64,000 bases of DNA from Sipunculus nudus (GCA_026874595.1 CM049317.1:18311882-18375881), one strand, 5' to 3'. Positions 1-11,560 are shown, counted from the stretch's first letter. Notes: generated from the sequence alone by a model not told the origin. Made by a program: numbers and translations.

Positions 1-23
1 AATACATTCTTTTACTCCTGCAG

Positions 24-105
24 CTACCCTACCCCTGACAACAACACAGACGTACCTCAAGCCCTGTTGAGCCATGTGGATGAATTGTTTGCAAATGAAC
101 ATATG
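24..105 (+). CDS. Internal coding exon of an unidentified gene (penultimate coding exon)
   Basis: Seen: a pyrimidine-rich tract ending in CAG (to 23) gives an acceptor, and ATATG|GTAAGT at 105/106 is a consensus donor. One frame is open across the whole exon: one leftover base, then 27 codons, including the stretch NNTDVPQALLSHVDELF. The exon ends in phase 0 and joins in frame to the exon at 435, where the protein ends. The visible C-terminus is therefore 27 + 31 residues. The upstream part of the gene lies outside the window. I do not recognise the family; the segment reads as a short amphipathic stretch (ALLSHVDELF) followed by a basic tail. Inference: a real gene, because acceptor, donor, open frame, downstream acceptor and poly(A) signals all agree. 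Confidence 0.72.
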
Positions 106-434
106 GTAAGTGACTCTCATTTATAAATCATCCCATTTATAAATACATGTATAATGAACATTTTCTGATAACATTTCACATGGCACTGTTTCTTGCTGAG
201 GTTTTTTTTTATTTTGTAATATTGAAGGCACATATTTTGGGAGATGAATGGGAGGAGGACTCCTTAATCTCAAGAACTAACTCTCCAATAAGAATATTAT
301 ATAAAGTACACCTCCGATGTAGCATCTAAAATAAAAATTATCAGAATTCAGTCATATAAGCTGTGAATCAATGTACACAAAATCCTGTAAAATGTGTTTT
401 TAATGGAATTTTTCATTTTATTTTGCATTTTCAG

Positions 435-530
435 ACACTCTGGAGAAAACATCTTCCTTACAGATTTGTAACCCCGATTAGAAGGAGGGACAGGGCAAGT
501 CTATTGTTCAAGTACAGATACAGAAAATGA
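435..530 (+). CDS. Terminal coding exon of the same unidentified gene
   Basis: Seen: the acceptor TTTTGCATTTTCAG ends at 434. The frame carried from the previous exon reads 31 residues and stops at TGA (528-530). The tail is unusually basic (PIRRRDRASLLFKYRYRK), with 11 Arg or Lys in the last 18 residues. The intron (106-434) is 329 bp and AT-rich; a short open frame inside it (147-329) has no support of its own. Inference: the basic end could bind nucleic acid or acidic lipid, or serve as a localisation signal, but no named domain can be assigned. Confidence 0.72.
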   Translation, partial: TLWRKHLPYRFVTPIRRRDRASLLFKYRYRK

Positions 531-799
531 AGAGAGAGCTATATGCTCGTCACGCGGGTAGCCGTGAACGCAACCTTGGAGTGGTAAACTACTTGCTAGA
601 GAGGAAGCCGAGGTAGATGACGATATAATAAAGCTACACATGTTAACACTGAAACACACTCATACAGAACCCTGTCCACATTGTAAGGAATAATCAGTCG
701 TAAATCTGTTGCAGACAAATATACGTATCACAAGTTACACGACCACGTGGTTTTAATAAATATATGTTCTACCTGAAAATGCCTGTTATTATTATCATT

Positions 800-802
<3 letters not shown>
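531..802 (+). promoter_or_regulatory. 3' UTR with two poly(A) signals
   Basis: After the stop at 530, two canonical AATAAA hexamers occur at 627-632 and 755-760 in otherwise non-coding sequence. Either could direct 3' end formation of the gene whose last exon ends at 530. The interval then runs into a (TA)n(GA)n microsatellite. Confidence 0.5.

Positions 803-876
<74 letters not shown>
803..876. repeat. Compound (AT)n-(GA)n microsatellite
   Basis: Pure AT dinucleotides to about 836, then pure GA to 876, with a sharp switch. It is one of many TA-rich microsatellites in the window. Confidence 0.95.
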
Positions 877-880
<4 letters not shown>

Positions 881-884
881 TACG

Positions 885-1070
885 GATTAACCTGACAGGT
901 CCATGACAACCCATAGGTTGTCACAGCAAACATTTGACAACCCTTTTTACAACCCTAGAGGGTTGTCAAATTGAAATTTGACAACCTGGGTTGTTGTTTT
1001 AGGTACACCCATTTGACGACCCTAAAGTTGTCGATTTGACAACCCTATGTTTTCAGTGTAGTGTGAAAAA
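885..1070. repeat. Hairpin-prone GGTTGTC/GACAACC repeat
   Basis: About ten copies of TTGACAACC or its complement GGGTTGTCAA in alternating orientation within roughly 170 bp, so the block can fold on itself. It resembles the end of a foldback or MITE-type element, but no target duplication was found. Confidence 0.5.
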
Positions 1071-1139
1071 ATAGGCATATTTATTGTTCCTGATTATGTC
1101 CGTTTAATACAGCCCTTTAGGGGAAGTGGAAATCAGCAC

Positions 1140-1600
1140 TGCTTTTTCATTAATATTACCAGTGATGCCGGTCTCAAGACTTGTCTTGGTCTCAAGCCAA
1201 GTCTCTGGTCCACTTTATTGTTGGTCATGGTCATGGTCTTGAAATATTCTTTTAAAATAATTTCAGTGTTAATTATGGTCTTGACTTTGAGCTAATGAAA
1301 AAATTCAGACTTTATACAGTTTGCACAATACAATGCATTTTGTGATTTGCTCTCTATTTATCTTGTTTGGTCATCATCAGGGAAATTTATACGCTAATCC
1401 TGCTTCCTTCAATGTATTGATGTCAATATAACAATACTTGCAGATATTTTGAAGGAATACTGGTATAAGGAAGAAGATAACAGCTAGATAACCAACATTT
1501 GGTCTCAAGTCTTATTCTCAGATAGATCCTTCAACCTCAGTTCTGGTCTCTGATCTTATTGTCTCAGTCTCAGTCTAAAATTGGCTGTTCTATAGACTAC
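1140..1600. repeat. GGTCTCAAG-rich block, possible non-autonomous element
   Basis: Clusters of GGTCTCAAG, GTCTTGG and CAGTCTC words occur at both ends (about 1,170-1,240 and 1,500-1,575) around an AT-rich core. Such biased, repeated ends are typical of small DNA elements, but I found no clear TIR or target duplication. The interval 1,601-2,216 that follows shows nothing recognisable. Confidence 0.3.
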
Positions 1601-2211
1601 ATGTAAATTACTGAATTTTACTGTTTGCAAATACTCACCCATATCATGTGATTGATACTTGAGGGCTCTCTTAATTTGAATAGTAATTAACCAGTGTATC
1701 ATGTAAAACGGAATGATATTTTCTGTATTGTATTATATTTTTTTCAATATGGCTAAAGTACGACTGACATATTAAATGAAGACTCATGATAATATACATA
1801 CTACTTTACACCCATAACAAATCAATGATCAAGTAAGGAACTTGGAACATCTATAAGTTATTGATTTTCAAACATTTATGAGATAATATTGAAGATTTTC
1901 ACACCCTTCATCCAAGGGGATGTGCCCTTGAGCTAATTTTGTTGTGAAATTCATGATAACAAACTCAAACAGGCATGGATAATTCTACTGATTTACTTAT
2001 ATAATATGTACACTTTTTTTTTGCTTTACAGGGCTGGCATGACAAAACAAATGGAGGTTTTAAATGTTAAAGAATAATTTATAATTTCTAACTTTATGTG
2101 TCCAAGAAAAGGGAATGATATTACAAATAATGAATTCTGGTGGCCTAAATTAAAAATTATAAAATAATCTGAAACAAACTCTTATTTCAACCTCTCAACT
2201 TCACTAACATA

Positions 2212-2216
<5 letters not shown>

Positions 2217-2285
<69 letters not shown>
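2217..2285. repeat. (TA)n microsatellite
   Basis: Uninterrupted TA repeats of about 69 bp. The following interval, 2,286-3,277, holds no gene I can support. Overlapping open frames at 2,592-2,976 on both strands lack a plausible start, splice sites and family resemblance. Confidence 0.95.
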
Positions 2286-2287
<2 letters not shown>

Positions 2288-3274
2288 AAAACCTCACCTC
2301 ACGACTATCTCGGTTTAACGGACACCACAAAATTATGAACAGGACACATCACTGACAGATGTACATTTTGAAAATTTTAACATGCCTAAAGAAATATAGT
2401 AAATTATTATACAATAGACAAAGTAAATATTATTACAAGTTCTATTCATTTGACACCATAGGTTTTATCTTAAAAAATTAAATTATGTTAACAGTTTGTT
2501 GATGCACAAAACAGACAATTTATATGTTGTCAAGTTCTCAAAGTAACTTTATGATTTGTTTGGGTTAATGTTAAAATTTATACTATTACAATCAACAAAA
2601 TTTATGGTTTAATTCATGATTGGCAAATTCAAGGAATGTCAAGTTGAAAAGAAATAAAATCCAGGTGATTTTCTTAAAATACAAATGTTCAACAGATTTC
2701 AACAAATCGGAAAACTCTCTACTGAACCTTTTATTCACACAGCAATCGTTTGTACTGGGCCTCAGGCCCCGATTCAGAGTAAAAAATTGCCTTATGCAGA
2801 CATGTCTTTCCTGTCCCCCATTCGTCATATTAAATGCATCAAGTCAAAGGCCAAGATATGTTACAAACGCGATAAACTTAGCAAGCGAACCTGCCTACTA
2901 TAGCTGCTTTAAGAGAGGAAACGTCTCATTACCTATGATGGGTCGACTGTTTCGTCCCCTTCCCATGCAGGGATAGGCAGATAATCAAGTGGTGTATGTA
3001 CAAGATAAGATTTATTTCCTTGAGAGGGAAGTGTGTTATCAGTTCTGTGGACATTGCAGCATAAAAACGTTTGCAGCATTTATAAGTATCCTGTGTAGAA
3101 CAGAACTTTTACTTATTGGCAACAGGAAGTGCTCTGTAACCTCAGTTATCAAGTGTTTTTGATCAAAGAAGTCACAGGCCTAACTGCGGACAGACGCCAT
3201 GATATCAGCGGTGAGAACGTATTTAAGGCGACATGTCTTTGTGTATAATTTCTGTATTTAAGCTAAGACATAAA

Positions 3275-3277
<3 letters not shown>

Positions 3278-3352
<75 letters not shown>
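3278..3352. repeat. (TA)n tract serving as insertion target
   Basis: About 75 bp of TA repeats that end exactly where the TIR of the next element begins. The TA at 3,351-3,352 is matched by TA at 4,382-4,383 on the other side of that element. Confidence 0.9.
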
Positions 3353-3355
<3 letters not shown>

Positions 3356-4381
3356 TGGAACCCCGCCTTGCGACCACCCCACAATTGCGACCACCCCTCA
3401 ATTGCGACCATTTTGCTTGGTCCCGAATTGTTTTTAGTTTATTTATGTTTAAAAATGACTCTAAATTACGACCACCCCTGAATTCAGAGTTACGACCAGA
3501 TTTCCTGGCCCCAGCGCTGATGCGACCCCGCTAATGCGACCACCGCCGAGAAGTACTGAAACAACATTTGTCACGAGTCAATGGCTGCGTCTTGTCACAG
3601 GCACCTTAACGAAAGATCAAAGCGGGTAACAAGGTTTCTTAACCCGAGGGTTAATCTGGTTCCGCATATCTTCCCGACTCGGTGTCTTCGCTGAGACTCG
3701 TTGAGGTGTAGGTTATAGATCAAAGAGGGTAACCATCGGCCTGATTACTTAATGAGCCGGTCCGACCTGGGGTCAGATGCTAATTGCCCCTCAGTGATCA
3801 CCTGTATTACAGCTAGCCTAAGTGTGGGGTTGTGGGCTTAATATTTCAACTAATCACATATTGTTCGATCCTCATTGGTAAAATTAACGACCTAGTTAAT
3901 CCTAAATGTGTTCATATCTTACTGACAGTGAGTATTGAGCAGTCAGTAAAATGTATAAACTCAGCAGTTTAGCGTCGGGAAAACTCAAGTGCACGCAATA
4001 TATACTCAAGCGGAAGGCTAAATATATGACAGCCACGTATTATGTTCAATATGCATTCAGTAGGTTGTAATCGTATTTCCTTTGTGTTATTTTTTGTTAA
4101 TTATCAGTCACTACGTATTTGTACATGTATATTAATTTTTATCATGAATAAATATGTTCAGCTACACACACAAAAAAAAAACATTCATAATAAAGGTCCT
4201 TCGCTAGGTAAAATATTTTGTTATAATTCACATTAAAGATATGCAATAGATAAACTCTGATACACATTAAATATCAGCGTGTTATATGCGACCACGGTAA
4301 GAGTTTCACAAATACGACCACCCCCAAATTACGACCATTTTGCTCAGTCCCCAGGGTGTTCGTAATTGTGGGGTTCCACTG
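3353..4381. mobile_element. Non-autonomous pogo/Tigger-like TIR element
   Basis: Seen: the left end starts CAGTGGAACCCC and the right end finishes GGGGTTCCACTG, an exact 12-bp inverted repeat, flanked by TA on both sides; total 1,029 bp. Both ends carry subterminal GCGACCACCCC / GACCATTTTGCT repeats that are direct with respect to each other. Known: TA target duplication and CAGT... termini with such repeats are usual for pogo/Tigger elements of the Tc1/mariner superfamily. No transposase frame is visible inside, so it is non-autonomous. Because it sits in a TA microsatellite, the TA flank is weak evidence on its own. Confidence 0.72.
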
Positions 4382-4383
4382 TA

Positions 4384-5429
4384 TATATATATCCTTTTAC
4401 AGATACATACCTTGGAGATTATAATACCACCCAAATGCCTGGATGGGATGGTGACTAAAATATACTATCAGTTTTATCTGAAATCGACCCACGTTTATCA
4501 ACACTCCACAAACGAACTTTAAAGTTAAAAACTTTAAATTTGGGTAAAGGCCTGTCTAACTGTGAGGTCAAGCAATATCAAGCGATATCATTATAAATGG
4601 TAATCAAATAACACAATTGTCCACGAATAAAACATATTAATATACATTGGAAATAAACTGGACCCTGGCATCTATCTATGTCCATTGTAAACGCAGTAGT
4701 GACGTCACATACTTTTAGATCTCATCAAAAGCTTAGTATTTCCGACACTGTCAGCACCAATTTTTCAGGAAAGAATAAAAACAATATGTATTGCTAGATT
4801 AAAGTCATACTATTTTGCATCAGACAATCATACCAGGGCCCAGTCTCTGTTCTGGATGAAAGCTCCGTACATCACCACGCCCTATAAGGTTTACCCAACC
4901 TCCATGCAGTCGTAGATTTACTTTTGCCGAATCGGTTAACTGGCTACGAGTCTCGCCAATCGTAAACAACATGATTGCGCCAACATGAGCTGACCGTCAG
5001 CTAGAGTGGTTATGCGAAAGGTCGTATTGTGTTAGTGTCTTCGTGATCCTGTGATTATCCAACAGAATAATCCAAAAATTGTCATATTTAGCTTTACAAT
5101 TCACAAGAAACGCTAAAAGAAAAAAACCCTAAGATCTACAACAAATCCGTATATCGCTCATGAGGCAGGTGTTTTTGTTTATATTTTGTTATATAAAAAC
5201 ATGTCACCTGCGAAAGCAAGGATTCATCACACGGTTATATGTCATAGATATCTTTATACATACAGGTAAACAGTGAATAAATTATGCAGGAATTCGAAAT
5301 AAATTATGTTTGAGTACTTTTTTATCACGCATATCTAGCATTCCATCTCCCGGAGCATGACTGAAATGTATTGGTGTCTCAAGTAGCATCAGTGTTACGC
5401 AGCACAGCCTTTGATAGACCTCGTGTAGT
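4384..5429. other. Spacer, nothing recognised
   Basis: AT-rich sequence with no open frame of note, no tRNA signature and no clear repeat. A short frame at 4,340-4,522 overlaps the TIR element and is not supported. Confidence 0.5.
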
Positions 5430-5435
5430 CAGGCT

Positions 5436-5805
5436 CAGGGTTGCAGCCAGGATTAACGGAGGAGGGGGGGGGGGAGCGCCTGGGTGTGGGCACCTCTAGG
5501 GGTGAATCATTCCAGTTCTCAATGGAAGTCTAGAACTCTAGAAGACTCAAAATAAGAGAAAGATTATTTATTAATCCCAAATGATTCATTATCTTCAGTT
5601 TCCTATTCATCCCATGACATTTCAGAATAGACTGTTTCTATGTATGAATTGTTACGAAAGTGTACAGTAGTGAAACTTTGTGATAACATAACTGATATTT
5701 TCATGTTTAAAATTTACTTTGTACCATAATTTTCTCGGGGTCTTGAAAGAGCGTCCGGGGGGGGGGGGTGAATGGCCAACTGTGGCACCGCCTGGCTACG
5801 CCCTG
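5436..5805. mobile_element. Short TIR element (MITE) with 6-bp target duplication
   Basis: Seen: left end CAGGGTTGCAGCCAGG, and the right end read in reverse complement CAGGGCGTAGCCAGG. The element is 370 bp and flanked on both sides by CAGGCT (5,430-5,435 and 5,806-5,811). It contains two G-runs (about 5,462-5,473 and 5,757-5,768) placed symmetrically inside the TIRs. No coding capacity. The GGCGTAGCCAGG end recurs at 60,953. The CAGGG termini resemble hAT-type ends, but a 6-bp rather than 8-bp duplication argues against a simple hAT assignment. Confidence 0.75.
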
Positions 5806-5811
5806 CAGGCT

Positions 5812-5904
5812 AATTAAACGTGCTACATGTACCAGTAACCAGAAACATACGCTATGAATTTACTTTAACGTCCCTAGTTAACGTCCTTTAATTTATATAT
5901 CCAA

Positions 5905-5956
<52 letters not shown>

Positions 5957-6439
5957 GTGTGTGTGTTTATTTCTGTGTATTTAATTAATATCATATGCAA
6001 ATCTTACTAAAATTCACCCCAAAACCTGGCGTTCACCGAAGAGCCTGTCATTTCTTGTAATAATTAACACTGAACACCGCCATTTATATATGAGAGATGC
6101 CTACTTATAGCCACAAACGGATTTGACCTGGATAAATACATGAGTAAATAAAAAATTCATTTGTATTGAAACACGTGCTGCCATCTGTGATTGAAAACCT
6201 GAAATGAACCTAAGCCTGTCCAATGCTAACATATCGATCCCAGTTCGAATCTTGTAATTATGAATACGATCTCATATCATATTACAGCTGTGATTTTCAG
6301 CTTCACTATAGTATAAAGCTGCCTGTTTTATTATAAGTTATTTTTTTGCTCCACTGCTAAAAGCGCGTTGCCATTTTTTGCCTTCATTTAAGGAATACAC
6401 CTTAAGTATACCTTACGTCGACCCACCAGGGATGAGAGA
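5812..6439. other. Spacer with (TA)n/(TG)n microsatellite
   Basis: A TA tract at about 5,907-5,944 passes into TATG and TG repeats to about 5,966. Nothing else is recognised. Confidence 0.6.
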
Positions 6440-7075
6440 GTAGTAATGTGGAAGGTGACAAATCGTAAGTGTAGAGTTGCTAAGAGCAATATCTAAAAAT
6501 TAAGGCAGATCAGAACTACACTCACGATCGATGCTTGCAGCATGTGGCCTAACATTTTCACCTCTCGGTTATGTTAATTCTATTTGTTACGGCCTTCCAA
6601 CAACTGACATAAGAAAGCTAAAAAATTTACAGAATGTTGCCGCAAATGTTATAACAAGACGAACCAAGTACGAGATCACTCTGAAAGAGTAAAAAATCCT
6701 GACTACTGTCTTCAAGGCAGTGCATGGTCAGGCTCCAAAATATCTTACCGACAAAACCAGAGACGGTCTAAGATCGCAATCTAATATAAAATATAAAAAA
6801 AATAAAATATATAAAATCTGGTATTCCTCGTGTGGAATACCGTGCAGACGTTCGCAGCTCGATCTTTCAGTGTAGCCGGCCGGCAATTTTGGAACATTCT
6901 GCCCTTTTGTTTTTCTTTGAAGACTGACGATCTGATAGAATTTAACAAACAGCTAAAATAATATTTGTACAGCCAGGTTTGAGCTTTATGCTCTTAATAT
7001 TTTAAAGCGTCCGAAGATAATGAAAATCTTGATTCAATCGGCGCTAGATAAATAAACAATTGCAATTATAATTGT
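6440..7075 (+). mobile_element. CR1/L2-type LINE 3' fragment (decayed)
   Basis: Seen: translated with two or three frame changes, about 6,535-6,960 shows the C-terminal end of a non-LTR reverse transcriptase: FTSRL near 6,560, then a stretch beginning LPTTDIRKLKNLQNVAA, then VFKAVHGQAPKYLTD, and a degenerate block matching the usual 'RSQLDLS...WN.LP' end. It finishes with GGCGCTAGATAAATAA followed by short AATTG-type repeats near 7,070. Known: this order (SRLDYCNSLLYGLP-like, then LTFKALHGLAP-like, then a short GGCGCTATATAA 3' end) is typical of CR1/L2-group LINEs. In-frame stops show that it is dead. Confidence 0.75.
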
Positions 7076-8832
7076 GTTCTCCGGACACGCGTATTCGCTT
7101 TTGCGTTTATACCTTCTTGATAACATTATTGATATTGGCAATTTACGAAGGGCATGTACATTACATTAAACATTTGATATGCCGAAAAAATTGTTCCAGT
7201 TTTGTTTCAGTCTTTCATTTTAACTTTATACATCCGAATTTGGCATTAAGGCGGCCACTGGAAGCCGTAGCGACAGAGAAAAGACAAGAATAACGCATTT
7301 CAGTGGCCACGTCTATTGTAGTGAACAGCCAACATTTTGATTTCTTTACCCTGCCAAAACGAGGGAGAAAGGGAAAGTTGAACTCAAATGCCTGTTTGGT
7401 ATACCAGGGTGTTTAACAAATATATATATATATATAAAATGAGAGGAATTTATACAGCCATTATTGCTAAATATATTAAATATTGCTCTTAATTGACTAA
7501 AACTGTGTAATAACCCTGTATTGAAGCTCCTGCGCTAACTAGAGTCGATACCCTGCGGAAGCTTTATGCTGTAATGTACACATTATCAAAGCAAATTAGA
7601 AGCAGAGTGTTACATGTGCAAAAAGTAAGCAAACGATAGCTAAGAATCACGTGGTATACTGAATGTTTACTGCGCTTATGCACAAATCTTCTTATTGTAC
7701 TGATCTCCTTAACTTCTCTACAAACTCAAGACATCGCCGTATAATTAACACATAATTTGAACCAAAGGGCAAAATGATAGATGTATAAAAAACAAAAAAG
7801 TATTTATTTAAAAGATTTGGAACTTGTCCAGAAAGGAAGTAAAATATATATATATACCAATGCTTCTAGTGCTTCTGAGTAATGTTTCTAACATATTTTG
7901 AGATGCATTGCATCTTATGTTATATTTCTCTGACAGCCTCTTTATTTCTAGTTGTTTATGAGAGGTACACTGATACTCATTCAACCAAAATGCTTCTCTT
8001 ACATTCAAGCCTTTTTTTTTTCTTAATTAAAATAAAGATCTTCAAGATGATTAGTTAAATGAAAGAAACAGAAGGGTTCACTTAATATCAGTTCCTCCAA
8101 GTTTCTTATTTTCTTCCGTAATATATATTATGCACATTTATTATACAAATATATATAGCATTTTTTCCATTTTTAATATAATTTTTTTTTCAATTGACCT
8201 TATATAATGAAGTCATGCAATTCTCTATCAGGAGTAAAGGGAGAAGGGTTCAATAGCAGATGACGTAACCACGGGCACTCCATACTCCAAATGAAGGCAC
8301 AGGGACCTTATCCGGGTTGGGGGGTCGGTAAATCTGGTCCCGCAATTTTTCAACTAGGTTGATATACTATATTCTATACGCCCAAAATTAACATTTGGGT
8401 TGTAATGAAATAAGGAAAATATGCAAAAAAAAATAAGTTCTGGTTTGAATAAATAATGTATACAATAACATACATTTATATGAGTGGTTCTTGAAGTCCA
8501 AGTTTGCTTTTTGAAACATGTCAAAATTACTCAAATTAAAAAAAAATAGCACTTTAAAGGTGTTAATATACATTATTTATAAAATAATACATATAATGAT
8601 AATTAAAGATCATTACAATGTCCGTAATTGTTGATTCAGTTGGTAATTTCAACCCTTGAACAATATATATCGAACCATATATAAGTGTCACAAGTATTAA
8701 AATATGCAAACATTTATTGATATAAATAAGAATACATGTGTCGCGGGGGAGGGGGAGTGAAACTTATTGTTTGAAATAGTTGCTGGAGAAGTTCAAGATT
8801 GCACATTCAAGGTCTCACAGCTGAGACATTTT
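7076..8832. other. Spacer, no supported gene
   Basis: Contains a short TA tract near 7,421-7,436 and several open frames under 75 codons without splice context or family resemblance. Nothing is called. Confidence 0.5.
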
Positions 8833-8904
8833 GTAGTTGTGGCCAAGTAGTAAGGCGTCGGTCTCGTAAACCGAAAATCACGGGTTCGACCCCCGGTCAA
8901 GCCT
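8833..8904 (+). pseudogene. tRNA-Thr(CGT) pseudogene
   Basis: The D arm, anticodon arm with loop CTCGTAA, and T arm (CGGGTTCGACCCCCG) match the intact copies. The 5' acceptor strand (GTAGTTG) no longer pairs with the 3' strand (TCAAGCC), leaving at least four mismatches. It is the first member of the tRNA-Thr family in the window. Confidence 0.75.
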
Positions 8905-9732
8905 ACTTTGCTTTTAGCTGAAAATGAGTTTTGCAAGTCGTTTTTGTTTGGCCATGGAGATCGGCATGGCAATGAGAAAATTGGCTTTAGTGAGAGTGTG
9001 ACATTTGCTTTGTGATGATATGGGAAAATACCTTTGTACAGGGATGGCATTAGGCTAGCTACAGGCCTGTAACGCAAACATTTCTTATTTAAGTGTTGTT
9101 TCTTGTTCGCGTTACAGCTCCAAAGGTGGAGGGTTTCCCTCAAAAGCTTGACCAGATCTGACAAAAGTGGTTCAGACCATGAAATTCGGTGTTCAGCGAG
9201 GACAAACAACAATCCTTAATCTACATATAACGCGTGATACAATTGTATTGAATCAGTTGGGATATAAATTGTAAATTAGTGTTCAGTATGTGTGAATATA
9301 TTGGCACTTACTCTCAATAAAACTAGGTAATTATTACCTCCATTGGCTATTGTTTACCGCTTGGCAAGGTATGCTATTTTTTTGCGACGTCATGGGCATT
9401 TATGAGGGAACCACCATCTATTGGTTATTATTAGATAATTTGCATAGATCCCATTTTTAAATGTGCATGAGATTCCCGTTCTCTCCATAAAATATCAAAG
9501 TTGATAAACTTCACAATGGCAGAATAAGCAAACTTATAGAATTAAACAAGTAAAGTTTTGATTTTATTTAAAGGATTTATTCATTATTCTCCGAATCAGT
9601 AATATTATGTATAAGTCGTCCGAAATGTATTTCGGATAAATAAAAGCATGTGTGCAAGAATATAATTTAATTATCTGCATCCTAAATCATCTGTATCCTA
9701 ATTTATAAGTAAATAAATCTCGTCCCACAACT
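8905..9732. other. Spacer between tRNA-Thr copies
   Basis: No gene seen. An open frame on the minus strand that spans 8,793-9,212 includes the antisense of the tRNA pseudogene and is rejected. Confidence 0.5.
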
Positions 9733-9804
9733 GGCTCGGTGGCCAAGTGGTAAGGCGTCGGACTCGTAAACCGAAGATCCCGGGTTCAACCTTCGGTCGG
9801 GCCT
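9733..9804 (+). tRNA. tRNA-Thr(CGT), slightly degenerate
   Basis: 72 nt. Acceptor GGCTCGG/TCGGGCC pairs with two G-T wobbles, anticodon CGT lies at 9,765-9,767 and the discriminator is T. Differences from the identical copies: the closing pair of the anticodon stem is A-A, and the T stem has changes (TTCAACCTTCGG) that leave wobble pairs. A box TGGCCAAGTGG is intact, and a T4 run follows at about 9,805-9,808. It may still be transcribed, but function is doubtful. Confidence 0.55.
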
Positions 9805-10599
9805 ATTTTAGACGTACTGGGAAGGAATTAATGTTACACCCCGTTGTTCTCCCATCAAGGACATATTTTCATCCCTTTTTGTCTGCTTCTATGATTACGC
9901 TAAATCAATTTCCATAGAATGTTGTAGGCATCGGACAAACCATAGAATTTGTGCTTGTCTAAAGATAGGGCCAATCCTGTAGGATTCTTGCGCCTTGGCG
10001 GATGTATGCGCTCTACTTAGTATCATTTTATTTGATAACCAACACAAAATTTCCTCTTTCTTAAGTACGATAGTAAAAGCTACAGCAAGTATCATTTTAT
10101 AACGTACTATAACGTTTATAACGTAAGGATACTATTGACAGGGCAAATGTCTTGTTCAGCTCCTTACGATCCCAATCAGGTGGAGGGGCAGGCTATGAAA
10201 GAAACAATTAAAGAATGGTGCAGTTTCGAATAAAGGGTCGGACGCAGTATGATTGACTTTCCATGGTGGAGGTATCCATTCTACAGAGTGCCGATTTACT
10301 TGATAAGCTATTGTGCTCTTATACACACAGACGTATGTTTGTGTGTATGAGTCGGTGTTTATAATTTTCGTGTATACGTCCTATGGTAACAGTAAGAGCG
10401 GGTTTAATTATATAAATGAAGGGCACTATTTACAAAGTAAATGTCTCAACGAAAGCATTTCATTCAGCCTGTTGGCGAAAGTGCAAATCCTTTTACCTGT
10501 TTCGGAATACGATCATAAAGAGCTCACACAAGACACACAACACAATCACACAAAAATCGTCCTACGTATTCATCGATCTCAATGCAGAAAATTTCTTTT
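9805..10599. other. Spacer, no supported gene
   Basis: Open frames on both strands (9,895-10,095 and 10,313-10,672) show no family resemblance and are probably chance. Confidence 0.45.
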
Positions 10600-11560
10600 A
10601 AGCGAACCTGTGAGCTTAGTGATGGTGTGGCGTCGTCCGTCTATCGTCCGTCGGCCATCGTCCGTACGTTAACCCATACTATCTCAAAACAACAGGTGCT
10701 GCCATCACCAAATTGTATGCTAAATATCTGTTGTATTGAGCTAATTTTTTTACTATTTGCATTGACTTAGAATTTATAGGCAAACGCCATAAAACTGTCC
10801 AGCCAAAGTGTTCAGTATTTCATTAAAATAATTCCTTAAACCATTTCTCTCAAGATTATTCGAACGGTGATTTTGGCCGAGTAACAGGATGCTGAACTTA
10901 GTCATTTGGCAAAAAATAAAACATTAATAAATTACAGTCTCAGAAACGGCTCGAGCTATCATCACCAAAGTTTATACACATTTTGGTTATATGAGATATA
11001 TTTAAAATTTCAGTGTTGGCGGCGCCACCTGCATCGACTTTTTTTGTATGTGGGTCATCGCTCATCGGAAAAACGACTAGAGCTAGCATTACCAAGTTTT
11101 AAACAGAAAATTAGTCATCTAACAAACTCTGTCGCATTGAGCTTATTTGTTTTTGCTATCTGCATTGACTTTGATTTTATGGAGGGAAAAGCTACAAACC
11201 CTTTGAAAAACTTCTTCTCCAAAGCCATTCAGCCAAATTGTTCAAGATTTCCTCGGAATTATCACAGAGATGAGCTCTTTCCAGTGTGTTCAAATGAATT
11301 GGGTTTGATGAATTTAACCTAGTCATTTGGCCAAGTTAGCCTACTAACATAACAATCTCAGAAACGACAGGATCTAGCATCATCGTTTTTTTTTTTCTTT
11401 TTGCAAATTTTGGTCACATGACTAATATTTGAAATTGAGGTTTTTGCCTCGGCCTGTTTTTTATGGGCAAAAATCTTATAATTTTAGCCCCTTTCAGCTT
11501 CTACATGAGACACGTTTCATGATGAAACTGTCAAGCCGAATTATCTAATTTTTCACAAGA
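10600..11560. repeat. Diverged tandem repeat, period about 420 bp, with CGTCCGTC head
   Basis: Starts with a CGTCCGTCTATCGTCCGTCG-like run at about 10,629-10,665. The same landmarks then recur about 405-420 bp apart: TTTGCATTGACTT-like (10,755 and 11,158), TTAGTCATTTGGC (10,896 and 11,318) and TCTCAGAAACG (10,938 and 11,357). Two diverged units and part of a third are visible. The head resembles the repeat at 42,160-42,480. Confidence 0.55.

Noticed and set aside
2592-2976. Overlapping open frames on both strands up to 118 codons
   Set aside because: Three frames are open at once, no plausible initiation codon context, and no family resemblance.
3223-3481. Poly-IY 'membrane' proteins on both strands (also at 36,475-36,859, 47,839-48,339, 49,494-50,064, 59,079-59,288, 60,089-60,346 and 62,809-63,105)
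   Set aside because: All are translations of (TA)n microsatellites extended by chance into the flanks.
8793-9212. 139-codon minus-strand open frame
   Set aside because: Contains the antisense of a tRNA pseudogene and has no domain; the remainder is spacer.
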